From NCBI GenBank assembly GCA_964494985.1, contig CAZBUB010000006.1:12914-76913 (forward strand): a DNA stretch of 64,000 nt, given 5' to 3'. Made by a program: the position numbers and the translations under genes. Below, piece after piece: positions 8,602 to 17,661 of the stretch. The stretch is from CAZBUB01 sp964494985 (GTDB taxonomy: Bacteria; Desulfobacterota; Desulfovibrionia; Desulfovibrionales; Desulfothermaceae). Position 1 is the first letter of the stretch, and each line of letters starts with the position of its first letter. The notes beneath the pieces are model-generated. The model ran no database searches. It saw nothing but the letters and a program-made list of their open reading frames with translations, and had not been told where the DNA came from.

Positions 8602-9261
8602 TTAGAAGCCGAAATCCCCATCGCTCATGTCGTCGCTAAAACCAAAGTCAGCCTCAGGCTCCTTGGTCTTGCCCTTGCCCTCTGCAGCTGCTGCAGGGGC
8701 TGCTGCTCCTGCTTCGCCGGAGACAGTAACCACTCCGTGCTTTTTGACCTCTTCTATCTTGGCCAGCAGGTCGTCCACCTTCTGCAGGTAATCGTCAACC
8801 TTGGAGGCTGAGGCTATGATCTTCTTCTCGCCTTCATCCTTCATCTGGGCCTCAAAGTCCTGGACTTTAGTCTCCAGGCCAGCGATCTTCTTCTTGTTTT
8901 CCTCCAGCTGGCCTTCGTACTGGGCTATCTTGTCCTTTTGCTCCTGGATGGTCTGCTTGTATTCTTCCAGCTGGGAGAAAATGTTGTCCACTTCCTCCTG
9001 CACATCCGCAGGCAGGCTCAGAACAGAGACATTCTCCCCTAGCTCAGTGACTTCTTCGCGCTTCATGCGTGTCAGCTCAGGATGCTGCTCATAGATCCAG
9101 GATTTACTCATCCCAGAAGCAAAAGGGGCAAACTCCTTGTCCATCTGCTTTTGGGTCATGAAGCTTAAGAGATCCAAAACATCCTGATTGTACTCCCCGG
9201 GCTTGCCCCTCAGGAAGGCAGTGAATGTCTGTATGGGAAATACTTTCCGAGCTTCTGCCAT
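8602..9261 (-). CDS. qmoD: QmoD-like protein, promoter-distal gene of the qmo operon
   Basis: 219 residues from ATG 9261, preceded by AAGGAGG on the minus strand; this excludes a longer in-frame extension overlapping qmoC. Residues about 1-60 are a globular segment, about 80-185 a long charged coiled coil (EEYKQTIQEQKDKIAQYEG and on), then an Ala-rich linker and an acidic tail ending DFGFSDDMSDGDFGF. No enzyme motif or membrane helix. It lies 16 bp after qmoC. In Desulfovibrio vulgaris a hypothetical protein directly after qmoC is known as QmoD; the call here rests on that position and on general character, not on a verified alignment. It could be an assembly or docking factor for the Qmo-Apr complex. 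Confidence 0.65.
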   Translation of the reverse strand: MAEARKVFPIQTFTAFLRGKPGEYNQDVLDLLSFMTQKQMDKEFAPFASGMSKSWIYEQHPELTRMKREEVTELGENVSVLSLPADVQEEVDNIFSQLEEYKQTIQEQKDKIAQYEGQLEENKKKIAGLETKVQDFEAQMKDEGEKKIIASASKVDDYLQKVDDLLAKIEEVKKHGVVTVSGEAGAAAPAAAAEGKGKTKEPEADFGFSDDMSDGDFGF

Positions 9262-9277
9262 GATAGCCTCCTTAATT

Positions 9278-10492
9278 TTATAGGACAAACAATTTATCCT
9301 GTTTGCGCTCGATTTCTGTGGAGATCCTGCCCATGCGCCTAGCATAGGCCAAAGCAGCCACCCTGTAGACCAGATGCCCCAGCTTGGACCAGGGCAGATA
9401 GGCGATGAGCATAAATACACTGATCAAATGTACATAATAAACAATATAGGCCAAGGGGGCCACACTTGCCAGTCTGAAAAGCTGACTCAGAATTCCGCTT
9501 AAGGCCACTACCCAGATCACGCCCAAGAGATACCAATCATAATAGGACGAAGCATCCCGACCGGTATCATTAAGGCGTCTTTTGGTAATGTATACCAGAC
9601 CCACGATCATGGCTATGGCCCCGATATTGGCCAGGATTTTGACCGGGTTCCACAAGGGCATGGGATATTGCATATGCAGGAAAGGCAGCACTTTGCCCCC
9701 CCAGTGGGTAAAGGCCACGATACTGGTGACCACGAGCAAAGCAATAAAGCTGTAGAAGAGCACCAAGTGGCCTTTAAACCTTTCCTGGTCAGCTTCTTCC
9801 TCTCCACAGTCCTTCCATTTCTTGTGGGTCAGGACCTCTTCCTTTATGACCTGGTACAGGCTGACCCAGATATTGGGTGGTTTCTTATAGCCCACCACAA
9901 AGGTCCTGGGCTGGGATTGGAATCCTACAGCCAGATTCCTGATGCCCTTGTAAAAAGAATATATTACAAATAGGGCAGCCAAGCCAAATATAGGATCTAT
10001 GGAATAGTCACCTGGGAAAATCAGGCCAAAGACAATCTCTCCGTCTGCTGTGGTGGGAAAGGCACCGCCCTGCAGGGAGCCAGTAATCAGCCAGACCAGG
10101 AGATAGATAATTGCCGGTATGGCTATCAGCTTGGGCAGGTGTTTTACTGAGCTCATCCATCTGCCTAAAAACTCAGGTCCCACCAGATTGCGATAGGCCA
10201 TGTTGCGCATGGAGGCCATGAGTTCTCCTGGATTGGCCCCTCTAGGGCACATTTCTGAGCACTGCCCGCATTTGTGGCAAAGCCACATGTCAATGTCGTT
10301 GACCAGTTTGTCCTTCAGTCCCCATTGGGCCCAGACCATCTCCTTGCGAGGGAAGGATCTGTCCATAGGAGACAAGGGGCAGACCACACTGCAGGTAGCG
10401 CACTGGTAGCACTTCTTGAGATCCTCTCCCCCTGCAGCGCTTAGGTCTTGAATAAACTGCAGATCCGGCTTGATGCGCTGAACGTTTGCCAT
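9278..10492 (-). CDS. qmoC: Quinone-interacting membrane-bound oxidoreductase subunit QmoC
   Basis: 404 residues. The N-terminal HdrC-like part carries two 4Fe-4S motifs (Cys28, 31, 34, 38 and Cys72, 75, 78, 82). The remainder is a membrane part with about six hydrophobic helices (for example LIAIPAIIYLLVWLITG, LVLFYSFIALLVVTSIVAF, then ILANIGAIAMIVGLVYI), resembling HdrE/NarI-type haem b subunits with His residues in HLVLFY and YYVHLISVF. This fused HdrC-HdrE design is the QmoC signature. It takes electrons from menaquinol and passes them to QmoA/QmoB and on to AprBA. It lies 15 bp after qmoB. Confidence 0.96.
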   Translation of the reverse strand: MANVQRIKPDLQFIQDLSAAGGEDLKKCYQCATCSVVCPLSPMDRSFPRKEMVWAQWGLKDKLVNDIDMWLCHKCGQCSEMCPRGANPGELMASMRNMAYRNLVGPEFLGRWMSSVKHLPKLIAIPAIIYLLVWLITGSLQGGAFPTTADGEIVFGLIFPGDYSIDPIFGLAALFVIYSFYKGIRNLAVGFQSQPRTFVVGYKKPPNIWVSLYQVIKEEVLTHKKWKDCGEEEADQERFKGHLVLFYSFIALLVVTSIVAFTHWGGKVLPFLHMQYPMPLWNPVKILANIGAIAMIVGLVYITKRRLNDTGRDASSYYDWYLLGVIWVVALSGILSQLFRLASVAPLAYIVYYVHLISVFMLIAYLPWSKLGHLVYRVAALAYARRMGRISTEIERKQDKLFVL

Positions 10493-10507
10493 ATGACTCC
10501 TCCTCGC

Positions 10508-12811
10508 CTAGAAGCCCTTGAAGGGGTTCGGGCCTAATTGCAAAATTTCCTGCACAAAATTATCTATCATATCCGGCAGCCTGTCGTAGTCATCAATAGC
10601 CACTTCTTCCTGCCTGACCCGTTCAATCTCAATGCCCAGCCGGTCCAGGGTCTCCCCGATGTTCTGCATCCTGCGGCTGCAGAGCTCAGAGCCTTTCATG
10701 AAATGGCATTGGTAGTCGTCACCGTACTTGCAACCCAGAAGCAGGCAGCCGTCATTGCCTTTGCCCATGGCATCCGCGATCCAGATGGTGTTCACAGAAC
10801 CTAGGCAGCGAACCGGGATGATCCTCACATAGGGGCTCCACTTTCTGCCCCGCATGGCTGCCATGTCCAGGGCAGGGTAAGCGTCGTTCTCGCAGGCCAG
10901 GACCAGAATCCTGGGGCCTCCTTTGTCTATTTCCTCTGGGACTTTTATCTGGGTGATCATGGACCCAACTTGGCCCACACTGTAGTTATCAAAGGATATG
11001 ACCCGTTCTGGACAGGCTCCCATGCAAACCCCACACCGTCTGCATCTGCCTGTGTTGGGCTTGGGAGTGCCCTTTTCGTCGTCGTCCAGGGCGCCGAAAG
11101 GACATTCCTCTGTACATCTCTTGCATTGGGTACAGCGCACAAAGTTGAACTTGGGATAGGAGAGATCTCCGGACCTGGGATGCACAGCCATACCCCTGTT
11201 CACTGATTCCAGGCACTGGATGGCCTTCAGGGCTGCACCCTGGGCGTCAGACTTGGACTTGGCCAGGGTCATGGGCTGGCGTACAGTACCTGCAGCATAA
11301 ATGCCTGTGCGCCTGGTCTCATATGGAAAGCAGATATAGTTGGAATCTGCGAAGCCGTCAAATAGGTTCAGGTCAGGAAAGGCTAGGCCTTGCCTGTAAG
11401 CCAGTTGGACCACTGGATCCAAGGCTGTAGTGGGCACTAAACCGGTGGGAACTACCACCAGATCAGCTTCTATCTCTATATCCTCACCCAGCAAAGTGTT
11501 CTCCACCCGGACCACCAGCTGATCGTTCTGCTCAGCATAGACAGAGCTGACTTCGCCCTTGCTGAGCATAATGCCCAGATCATCCTGGGCGCTTTTGTAG
11601 TAGAGCTCGTTGATGCCAGGGATCATCATATGCTCATAGATGATATAAGCCAGGGAGTCCGGGAGCATCTGCCTTACATACCCGGCCTGCTTGAGCATGG
11701 TCAAAGAGGTGATCTCAGACGTATATGGCAGATGCCTGTAGGATTCCGTGACTTCGAACTTTTCCTCGATCACCGGTTCATCGCTCCCCTGCTCTGCCTC
11801 TGCTGCTGCCCTCTCAGCCTCTTCTTTCTCCTGTTGCTCCTGCCTGGCGAACTCATCCAGGAGATGGCTAAAGCCTTGGATAAAAACCACGCTGCTGGGC
11901 TTTTTGCCGTCACTGGGCCGGACTATTTCCCCTTTCTTGGCCATTTCTTCCATCTGCATGGCCGTGACTACGTTCTGGTACTTGCCGTAGCCCAGGGGCT
12001 GAAGGTATTTGGTGTCCTGGGCCTGCCAGCCGGTGGCCAGCACCACGGAGCCTACCTGCTCCTGCTGCTCTTCTTTTCCTGACTGTATACTGGCGGTATA
12101 CTGTCCTGGCTGGCCTGCAATTTTCTGCAGGGAGCTGGATGTGTACACAGTGATCTGCGGGTTTTCAGTGGCTTCCTGGATCAGTCGCTCCACCCCCGTA
12201 TCCTGGACCTGGGTGAAAGGGGGCTCTAAAGGAAAAGTCTTGTGCATCTTAGCTGCGTAGCCGCCCAGCTGTTTCTCTTTTTCCAGCAGAACCACCTCAT
12301 AGCCTGCCTTGGCGCAACTTAAGGCTGCATGCAGGCCACTCCAGCCGCCTCCCAGGATCAGTATTCTCCTGGTGGTCTCCAGGATTTCCGGATCAGGGGG
12401 CTCAGTTTTCTGCAGCTTGGCCACGGCCATATTGATATAGTCCAAGGCCATGTCTTGCAGGAGCTGAGGGGGGCCTTCCTGTGCCTCCTGGCCGGAGCCT
12501 TCTGGTTCCTTGTAGCATTTGACGCATTGTTCCCTGAGATTGACCCGTTCCACGAGTATCTGGAGGCCAAAGTCGAAATGTTCCTGATCCACTCGGGGAG
12601 AGGAGCCGCAGATGCAGACTGCGTCAACTGCTCCAGAGTCGATGTCCTCCTGGATAGCCTTGCGACCCTGATCGCTGGCCAAAACCTCTTCAGTCTTGAT
12701 CACTGGGCAGGCTTGTCCCCATTTGTTTTGCAGCTTCTCAGTTAGGGCCTCAAGATCCAAAACTTGGCCCAGGTTGACTTTGTCAAAGTATATACCGATT
12801 TTCTCGGGCAT
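10508..12811 (-). CDS. qmoB: Qmo subunit B, HdrA/MvhD-like flavoprotein
   Basis: 767 residues. An N-terminal segment (about 1-145) precedes an FAD-binding motif ILGGGWSGLHAALSCAKAG (from about 151). About residue 580-640 holds two 4Fe-4S motifs (CTQCKRCTEECP and CRRCGVCMGACP), and the C-terminus is an MvhD-like [2Fe-2S] domain (ILVLACENDAYPALDMAAMR, VRCLGSVNTIWI, LLGCKYGDDYQCHF). An acidic low-complexity insert (EQQEKEEAERAAAEAEQGS) splits the flavin domain. It is a cytoplasmic redox subunit of QmoABC and lies 4 bp after qmoA on the minus strand. Confidence 0.96.
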   Translation of the reverse strand: MPEKIGIYFDKVNLGQVLDLEALTEKLQNKWGQACPVIKTEEVLASDQGRKAIQEDIDSGAVDAVCICGSSPRVDQEHFDFGLQILVERVNLREQCVKCYKEPEGSGQEAQEGPPQLLQDMALDYINMAVAKLQKTEPPDPEILETTRRILILGGGWSGLHAALSCAKAGYEVVLLEKEKQLGGYAAKMHKTFPLEPPFTQVQDTGVERLIQEATENPQITVYTSSSLQKIAGQPGQYTASIQSGKEEQQEQVGSVVLATGWQAQDTKYLQPLGYGKYQNVVTAMQMEEMAKKGEIVRPSDGKKPSSVVFIQGFSHLLDEFARQEQQEKEEAERAAAEAEQGSDEPVIEEKFEVTESYRHLPYTSEITSLTMLKQAGYVRQMLPDSLAYIIYEHMMIPGINELYYKSAQDDLGIMLSKGEVSSVYAEQNDQLVVRVENTLLGEDIEIEADLVVVPTGLVPTTALDPVVQLAYRQGLAFPDLNLFDGFADSNYICFPYETRRTGIYAAGTVRQPMTLAKSKSDAQGAALKAIQCLESVNRGMAVHPRSGDLSYPKFNFVRCTQCKRCTEECPFGALDDDEKGTPKPNTGRCRRCGVCMGACPERVISFDNYSVGQVGSMITQIKVPEEIDKGGPRILVLACENDAYPALDMAAMRGRKWSPYVRIIPVRCLGSVNTIWIADAMGKGNDGCLLLGCKYGDDYQCHFMKGSELCSRRMQNIGETLDRLGIEIERVRQEEVAIDDYDRLPDMIDNFVQEILQLGPNPFKGF

Positions 12812-12815
12812 TTGG

Positions 12816-14054
12816 TTACCTCCCTCTCACCGTTTGGATGGCTTGCATAGCAGCGCCAGTAGCAGATTGAGCGGATTTCATCACATCCAGGGGCTCCACA
12901 GCGCATCCGGCTGCAAAAATGCCCTTTTCCTCGGAGCCATGTGCAAAACCCTGTTCATCCAAGGCAATATCCAAGGGCAGATTCTGGCCTTCTAAGCTGG
13001 GCTGCATGCCAGTGGCCAAGACTACCAGATCAAAGCAATCCTGAACCTGACGCGCGGCAATGGCATCCTCGACAGTAATCCAGACACCGCTGCTCCTGAT
13101 ATCTTCCTCCACTGCAGCCACCTTGCCCTTTATAGTTTTGACTTTGGGGTCTGCCAAAATTTTCTGAGCAAAATTTTCGTATCTGCCTGGGGTGCGCAGA
13201 TCGATATAGAATATAGTCACCTCAGAGTCCGGGTATTGCTCCCGCACATACTGGGCCTGCTTCAGGGAGGCCATGCAGCAGATGTAAGAACAGTAGTTGA
13301 GATGATTTTCATCCCTGGAACCTGCGCACTGCACGAACGCTACCTTTTTAGGAGCCTTGCCATTGGAAGGACACTCTATTCTGCCCTGGGTGGGACCGCA
13401 AGGGGATGCCAGACGTTCCATCTGCATATTGGAGATACAGTTTTTGATATTGCCTGCTCCCAGATTGGTCAGGTTAGTGACATCATAGGGCTTCCAGCCT
13501 GTTGCCAGAATGATGCTTCCTACCTGCAAAGTAACGGTCTTTTCCTTTTCTTCCAGGTTAATAAACTTACTTTTGGCAAGCTTTTTCTTTTCCTCTTCAT
13601 TTAAGTACTCCGGCTGCAAAACAAAGCGATGTGGATAGGCAAAAGGGATGTCCATATGCAGGGGTTTTTTCTTGCTTAGCCCGAACTCGAAGTCGTTGGG
13701 GATATCCTGGCTCAATCCCTTAGCCAAGGGCTCAAGATCAACGCTCTGGGGCGAAGTGTGCCTAGGCTTCAGAATTACAGCTACTTCATAATTGCCAGGT
13801 TCTCCGCTGACTGCTGTTACCTCTGCCAGGGTGAAGCACTTCAGATTGGAGTTTTTCCTGATGCGCTGGAACTGGATTTCCAGCCCACAGGAGGGGGGAC
13901 ACAGCTTGGGGAAGTATTTATTGAGTTGCGCTACCCTTCCTCCTAGATAAGGGGCCTTTTCCACAAGGTAAACCTCATGGCCCAGCTCAGCTGCCTCCAG
14001 GGCGGCGGTAATCCCGCTGAAGCCTCCCCCGATGACAAGTATGCTCTTTGACAT
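12816..14054 (-). CDS. qmoA: Qmo subunit A, HdrA-like flavoprotein
   Basis: 412 residues. The FAD motif VIGGGFSGITAALEAAELGH is near the start, followed by HdrA-type elements: LCPPSCGLEIQFQRI, CAGSRDENHLNYCSYICCM with the clustered cysteines, and a closing FAD segment EKGIFAAGCAVEPLDVMKSA. Compared with methanogen HdrA it lacks ferredoxin inserts, as QmoA does. A GGGAGGAAG ribosome site precedes ATG 14054. It is the first gene of qmoABCD and is separated from aprA by a 317-bp spacer with two hairpins. Confidence 0.96.
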   Translation of the reverse strand: MSKSILVIGGGFSGITAALEAAELGHEVYLVEKAPYLGGRVAQLNKYFPKLCPPSCGLEIQFQRIRKNSNLKCFTLAEVTAVSGEPGNYEVAVILKPRHTSPQSVDLEPLAKGLSQDIPNDFEFGLSKKKPLHMDIPFAYPHRFVLQPEYLNEEEKKKLAKSKFINLEEKEKTVTLQVGSIILATGWKPYDVTNLTNLGAGNIKNCISNMQMERLASPCGPTQGRIECPSNGKAPKKVAFVQCAGSRDENHLNYCSYICCMASLKQAQYVREQYPDSEVTIFYIDLRTPGRYENFAQKILADPKVKTIKGKVAAVEEDIRSSGVWITVEDAIAARQVQDCFDLVVLATGMQPSLEGQNLPLDIALDEQGFAHGSEEKGIFAAGCAVEPLDVMKSAQSATGAAMQAIQTVRGR

Positions 14055-14225
14055 TTGCTTCCTCCCTCTGACGACTTAAATGGCTAAATGCTTATCTGCA
14101 GGAGAATTTGTACCAGTTGTGCTGTCCTCTAAAATATTTGATGGAAATTTTCAAATCCCTGGCCTGGTAAATCCTGCTGCTGTAAGGCCTTGGATGGGCT
14201 AAAGCCTTTTCAGGTTGGGCCAAAA

Positions 14226-14315
14226 TGGTCTAAGCCTAAACTAAGTAAATTCCCTGCACAGGGCTTTTGTCCGCATATGCAGAATTCAGATTTTACTTAG
14301 TTCAGGCTTAGACCA
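14226..14315. repeat. Near-perfect 24-bp inverted repeat between aprA and qmoA
   Basis: Arm 14226-14249 (TGGTCTAAGCCTAAACTAAG, then TAAA) matches the reverse complement of 14292-14315 at 23 of 24 positions, with a 42-bp loop that itself contains CCCTGCACAGGG. On the transcribed (minus) strand the stem is followed by TTTT. It could be an attenuator, an RNA-processing or stability stem tuning qmo against aprBA, or a small mobile hairpin. The rest of 14055-14225 shows nothing clear. Confidence 0.75.
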
Positions 14316-14332
14316 TTTATTCACAGTAAACA

Positions 14333-14358
14333 GGCCGCAGGCCCGAAGACCTGCGGCC
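14333..14358 (-). terminator. GC-rich hairpin after aprA
   Basis: Arms GGCCGCAGG and CCTGCGGCC pair perfectly around 8 nt, 14 bp past the aprA stop on the minus strand. Only a short T-containing tail follows (TGTTTACTG), so termination may be partial, allowing readthrough into qmo. Confidence 0.55.
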
Positions 14359-14371
14359 CGGATTTCCAGGA

Positions 14372-16357
14372 CTAATCAGGGATGATCTGATAGTACGGAC
14401 GCTTGAACAGATGGGTTTCACCTTTTTGCGGATCGTACTTGGAGTTCACAAAGCACATCCACTTAGAGTCGTCTATGCCCATGGCGTCTGCACGGTAGTA
14501 GAAGCCTGGGTAGCGGGATTCCTTGCGGAACTCAATGTGCTGCATATGCAGGCGTACAGTCCACAGCCTGTGGAACTGCTCCCAGCAGCGAAGCAGATCG
14601 TGCAGGTCCCTGGCTCCCAATTTTGCGGAGTCTTCCTCGAGCATATCCAGGAGATGGAAACCTGCTTTGAGCATGGCCTCTGATGTGGTGTAGTAGGTGG
14701 CACATCCACCGCCGTACTCGTCAGTTGCCTTGACCAGGCGGAACATGAAGTTTCTGGGTGTGATGTAGTGGGGGTTCACACTAGGATCAGTGGATTCCGC
14801 CTTGGTTTCTTCGTAGACGTACCAGGGCCTGTAGATCTCTTTCTTCAGCTCCTCTGCGCTTTGCTGCAGGGCGGGCTGATAGTCCTTGTGATCCACACAC
14901 CAGCGTACCAGCTGCTTTCCGGCCATTCTGCCTTCAGCGTGGGAACCTGAGGAGAACTTGTGTCCAGAGGCGCCTACACCGTCAGCACAGGTGAACAGGC
15001 CGTTTACAGTGGTCATCCGGTTGTAGACCTTGCCGTTGTCAGCCTTGATCTTATAGTCGTCAGGTACCCAGTCTTCATCCGGCCCGGAAACCCAGATTCC
15101 GCAACAGCCGGAGTGGGAGCCCAGCAGGTAAGGCTCGGTGGGCATCAGCTCTGAGCCTTTCTCCTCTGGCTTGACATTCATGGCTGCCCAGAGGTTGGCC
15201 TGGCCTGGGCACATGTCCAGGAAGTCCTCCCAGGCTTCAGATTCCAGGTGCTTCTGCTCGTTCTTGCTCAGCTCCTTAAAGGTCTCCTGCAAGGCAGTGG
15301 CAGTGTCCATAAAGATAGGCCCGCGGCCTTCACGCAGCTCGCGCATCATCATGTGGTTGCGCAGGCAGGTGGGAATAACCGCACCTGTGGCATAGCCCCT
15401 TTCCTGGTAGGGCTTGAGCATGGAGGCGTTGGTCTGGGTGTAGTCCTCGCCCTTGGCGTTGGTGGCCTTGGCCTTGAAGAGCAGAAACCAAGCGCCCACA
15501 GGACCGTAACCATCCTTGAACCTGGCAGGCACGAAGCGGTTTTCCATCATGGTCATCTCTGCTCCTACCTGGGCGCAGAGGGCGTAAGTGGAGCCGGCGT
15601 TCCAAACCGGATACCAGGCTCTGCCCATGCCTTCGCCAGTAGACCTGGGCCTGTAGACGTTGACCGCGCCTCCGCAGGCTACGATCATGCCTTTGGCCTT
15701 AATGACGTAGACCTTGTTTTCCCTCACGGAAAAACCTGCGGCCCCGGCCACACGATTGGGCTCTTTGGCGTCCAGGAGCAGCTTGACGATAAAGATTCGC
15801 TCCAGGTAGCGGTCTTCGCCCAGTGCGTTCTTGGCTGCCTCAGCCACGATGACCTTGTAGGACTCGCCATTGATCATGATCTGCCAGCGGCCGGAGCGAA
15901 CCGGAGTGGCTCCGGTGCGCAGGGAAAGGCCCTCGGACTTGGCCTTGGCGCCGTCCAGGTTCTTGCCTTCTTTCTTAACCCAGATGGGCAGGCCCCATTC
16001 CTCGAACAGATGCACGGAGTCATCCACATGCCGGCCCAGATCATAGATCAGATCCTCGCGGACGATCCCCATCAGGTCGTTGCGCACCATGCGTACATAA
16101 TCGTCAGAGTTGTTTTCGCCCAGATATGTGTTGATGGCGGAAAGTCCAGGGGCCACAGCACCGGATCTCTCCAGGGCGGCCTTGTCTACCAAAAGCACCT
16201 TGACCCCATATTTGTCAGCCCAGTTTACGGCTTCATAGGCAGCTCCGCAAGCGCCCATGCCGCCGCCGACAATCAAGGCATCGGTTTCCAGTTCCACCAC
16301 TTCCGGCTCGGAAATGGGAAGTCCCTTGGTTACATCTTTGCTTGGTATCTGAGGCAT
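14372..16357 (-). CDS. aprA: Adenylylsulfate (APS) reductase alpha subunit
   Basis: 661 residues from the second Met at 16357. AGGAG lies 7 nt upstream of it but only 1 nt from the first Met at 16363, so the second start is preferred. The FAD-binding motif VGGGMGACGAAYEAVNWADK is near the N-terminus, with typical AprA text (ERSGAVAPGLSAINTY, RFVPARFKDGYGPVGAWFLL, SHSGCCGIWVSGPDEDWVPD, CADGVGASGHKFSSGSHAEG). The enzyme reduces APS to sulfite and AMP in the cytoplasm with AprB. It follows aprB after 79 bp in one transcript and lies upstream of its electron donor genes qmoABC. Confidence 0.98.
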   Translation of the reverse strand: MPQIPSKDVTKGLPISEPEVVELETDALIVGGGMGACGAAYEAVNWADKYGVKVLLVDKAALERSGAVAPGLSAINTYLGENNSDDYVRMVRNDLMGIVREDLIYDLGRHVDDSVHLFEEWGLPIWVKKEGKNLDGAKAKSEGLSLRTGATPVRSGRWQIMINGESYKVIVAEAAKNALGEDRYLERIFIVKLLLDAKEPNRVAGAAGFSVRENKVYVIKAKGMIVACGGAVNVYRPRSTGEGMGRAWYPVWNAGSTYALCAQVGAEMTMMENRFVPARFKDGYGPVGAWFLLFKAKATNAKGEDYTQTNASMLKPYQERGYATGAVIPTCLRNHMMMRELREGRGPIFMDTATALQETFKELSKNEQKHLESEAWEDFLDMCPGQANLWAAMNVKPEEKGSELMPTEPYLLGSHSGCCGIWVSGPDEDWVPDDYKIKADNGKVYNRMTTVNGLFTCADGVGASGHKFSSGSHAEGRMAGKQLVRWCVDHKDYQPALQQSAEELKKEIYRPWYVYEETKAESTDPSVNPHYITPRNFMFRLVKATDEYGGGCATYYTTSEAMLKAGFHLLDMLEEDSAKLGARDLHDLLRCWEQFHRLWTVRLHMQHIEFRKESRYPGFYYRADAMGIDDSKWMCFVNSKYDPQKGETHLFKRPYYQIIPD

Positions 16358-16436
16358 ACTCATTCTCCTTGTTCTCAGCTTTTAATAGGTTCCCACAGAG
16401 TTTCATTACGCTGTGAGCTATCCTGCATTGGCTTAT

Positions 16437-16940
16437 TTATCTGTTGCCACCCTCGCAGGAGGTATCCAGCCAGCACTGGGTGGTATCTACGTCCTGGACC
16501 TCAAATTTTTTGTTCAAGACCTCTTGGGGAGTAGGCAGCTCTGTCTCGGTGAACAAGTAGCTGTTCTCCAGGTCCTGGGGCTCAGGCTTACCCTCAAAAG
16601 GCTTGATGGAGCCTTCAGGGGTAGTACGGATGGGGAACTTAAACCTCTTGACCTCGCCGCTGCGGAACTGAATGGTCCACATAATGTCCTCTGCGCTGCG
16701 CAGGGGGATGCTGGTACCGCCCATGGGGGCGAAGTCAGCGTAGGGCCTGGCAGTGATAGCACCCTGGGGGCAGATCTTGATGCAGGAGTAGCACTCCCAG
16801 CACTGATCAGGCTCCTGGTTATAGGCCTTCATTTCCTTTTCGTCCAAAATCATGAGATCGTTGGGGCAGATGTACAAGCAGGCTGTCTTTTCTCCGCCTT
16901 TGCATCCGTCGCATTTTTCAGGGTTTACGTAGGTTGGCAT
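16437..16940 (-). CDS. aprB: APS reductase beta subunit, 2x[4Fe-4S]
   Basis: 167 residues, normal AprB length. Ferredoxin-like N-terminus with cysteines in EKCDGCKGGEKTACLYICP and QCWECYSCIKICP. A C-terminal tail (SYLFTETELPTPQEVLNKKF) wraps AprA in known structures. It relays electrons from Qmo to the AprA flavin. A strong ribosome site AAGGAGGG precedes ATG 16940, and a perfect TATAAT lies about 44 bp upstream. Confidence 0.98.
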   Translation of the reverse strand: MPTYVNPEKCDGCKGGEKTACLYICPNDLMILDEKEMKAYNQEPDQCWECYSCIKICPQGAITARPYADFAPMGGTSIPLRSAEDIMWTIQFRSGEVKRFKFPIRTTPEGSIKPFEGKPEPQDLENSYLFTETELPTPQEVLNKKFEVQDVDTTQCWLDTSCEGGNR

Positions 16941-16983
16941 GTTTCCCTCCTTAGGATTGTTTTTGTATACACCAAACGCCTGT

Positions 16984-17014
16984 ATTATAGAAAAGGAAGT
17001 TGCTGCAGATGCAA
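16984..17014 (-). promoter_or_regulatory. Likely sigma-70 promoter of aprBA
   Basis: On the minus strand a perfect TATAAT (plus 16984-16989) is preceded at 19 bp by TTGCAT, a weak -35. The distance to aprB is short (about 44 bp from -10 to start codon). The spacing is longer than ideal, so an activator may help. Confidence 0.5.
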
Positions 17015-17072
17015 AAGCCTGCTGCTATTCAGGCTCATTTGGTATCTGCAGCGCTCTCATTCACTTCCTTTA

Positions 17073-17110
17073 GGGCTAACAGCCCGGGGCTAACAGCCCG
17101 GGGCTAACAC
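17073..17110. repeat. 14-bp tandem repeat upstream of aprB
   Basis: The unit GGGCTAACAGCCCG occurs twice exactly (17073-17086, 17087-17100) and a third time in part (17101-17110). Each unit is itself a small palindrome (GGGCT..AGCCC). It lies about 60-100 bp upstream of the aprB -10 element, in a 339-bp gap (16941-17279) otherwise without coding sequence. Confidence 0.8.
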
Positions 17111-17279
17111 CGGCTTGTTTCTCCTTAAAAAGCCAATTCTGAAAGTCATATTGATGATCGAGGTTTGTTGAGTCTGCCACCAATTTGTCCTTCAGGAGCA
17201 CTCGATTTGTCAAGGAAAAATTAAGCCGGTAGCTTTTTTTCTTTTGTCGTGAGCTCCAAGGTCCTGCCCGGGATCTGGT

Positions 17280-17630
17280 TTAGATCTGTGGCGGGGGCAG
17301 ATAGTCGGATTCCTTTTCTGCCAACTCCTTGATCTCATCCACTCGGGCCAGGGTGTTGTCCACCACTTTGGGGTCCAGGGTCTTGGCTTTGGCAATCTCC
17401 TCGAACAGGGTTCGATTAAAAGCCAAAGGGGTATCAGTGATAGCTCCCCTAGAGTCAGTACGTGCGGTGTCAAAGTTCTTCATTATTGCCTGGGCCTTGT
17501 CGTCTGGGATCTCCATGGTAAAGGCCTTCAGGTTGCCTCCGAACATATACTCTACTTTGTCCTCCAGGCCGCTGCCCTTCAGGGCTTCCATGCGTTTGTC
17601 GTCCAGGAGAACCACGAAAGTCTTGGACAT
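17280..17630 (-). CDS. Small conserved-looking protein between sat and aprB, function unknown
   Basis: 116 residues, soluble, no cysteines, no membrane segment. It begins MSKTFVVLLDDKRMEALKGS, suggesting a small alpha/beta fold, and ends with a helical charged part and a PPPQI tail. A strong AGGAGG site precedes the ATG, and it lies 31 bp after sat on the same strand, so it is a real co-transcribed gene. I do not recognise the family. Its place between sat and aprBA suggests a link to sulfate activation (for example a Sat or Apr accessory factor), but this is inference from position only. Confidence 0.8.
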   Translation of the reverse strand: MSKTFVVLLDDKRMEALKGSGLEDKVEYMFGGNLKAFTMEIPDDKAQAIMKNFDTARTDSRGAITDTPLAFNRTLFEEIAKAKTLDPKVVDNTLARVDEIKELAEKESDYLPPPQI

Positions 17631-17661
17631 ATTTATTTCCTCCTAAGTCAAGGTTGGGTGC

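Noticed and set aside
15248..16534. Long open frame on the plus strand across aprA
   Set aside because: It is antisense to the well-matched aprA gene, has no ribosome site and its product has no recognisable domain; an effect of high-GC codon use.
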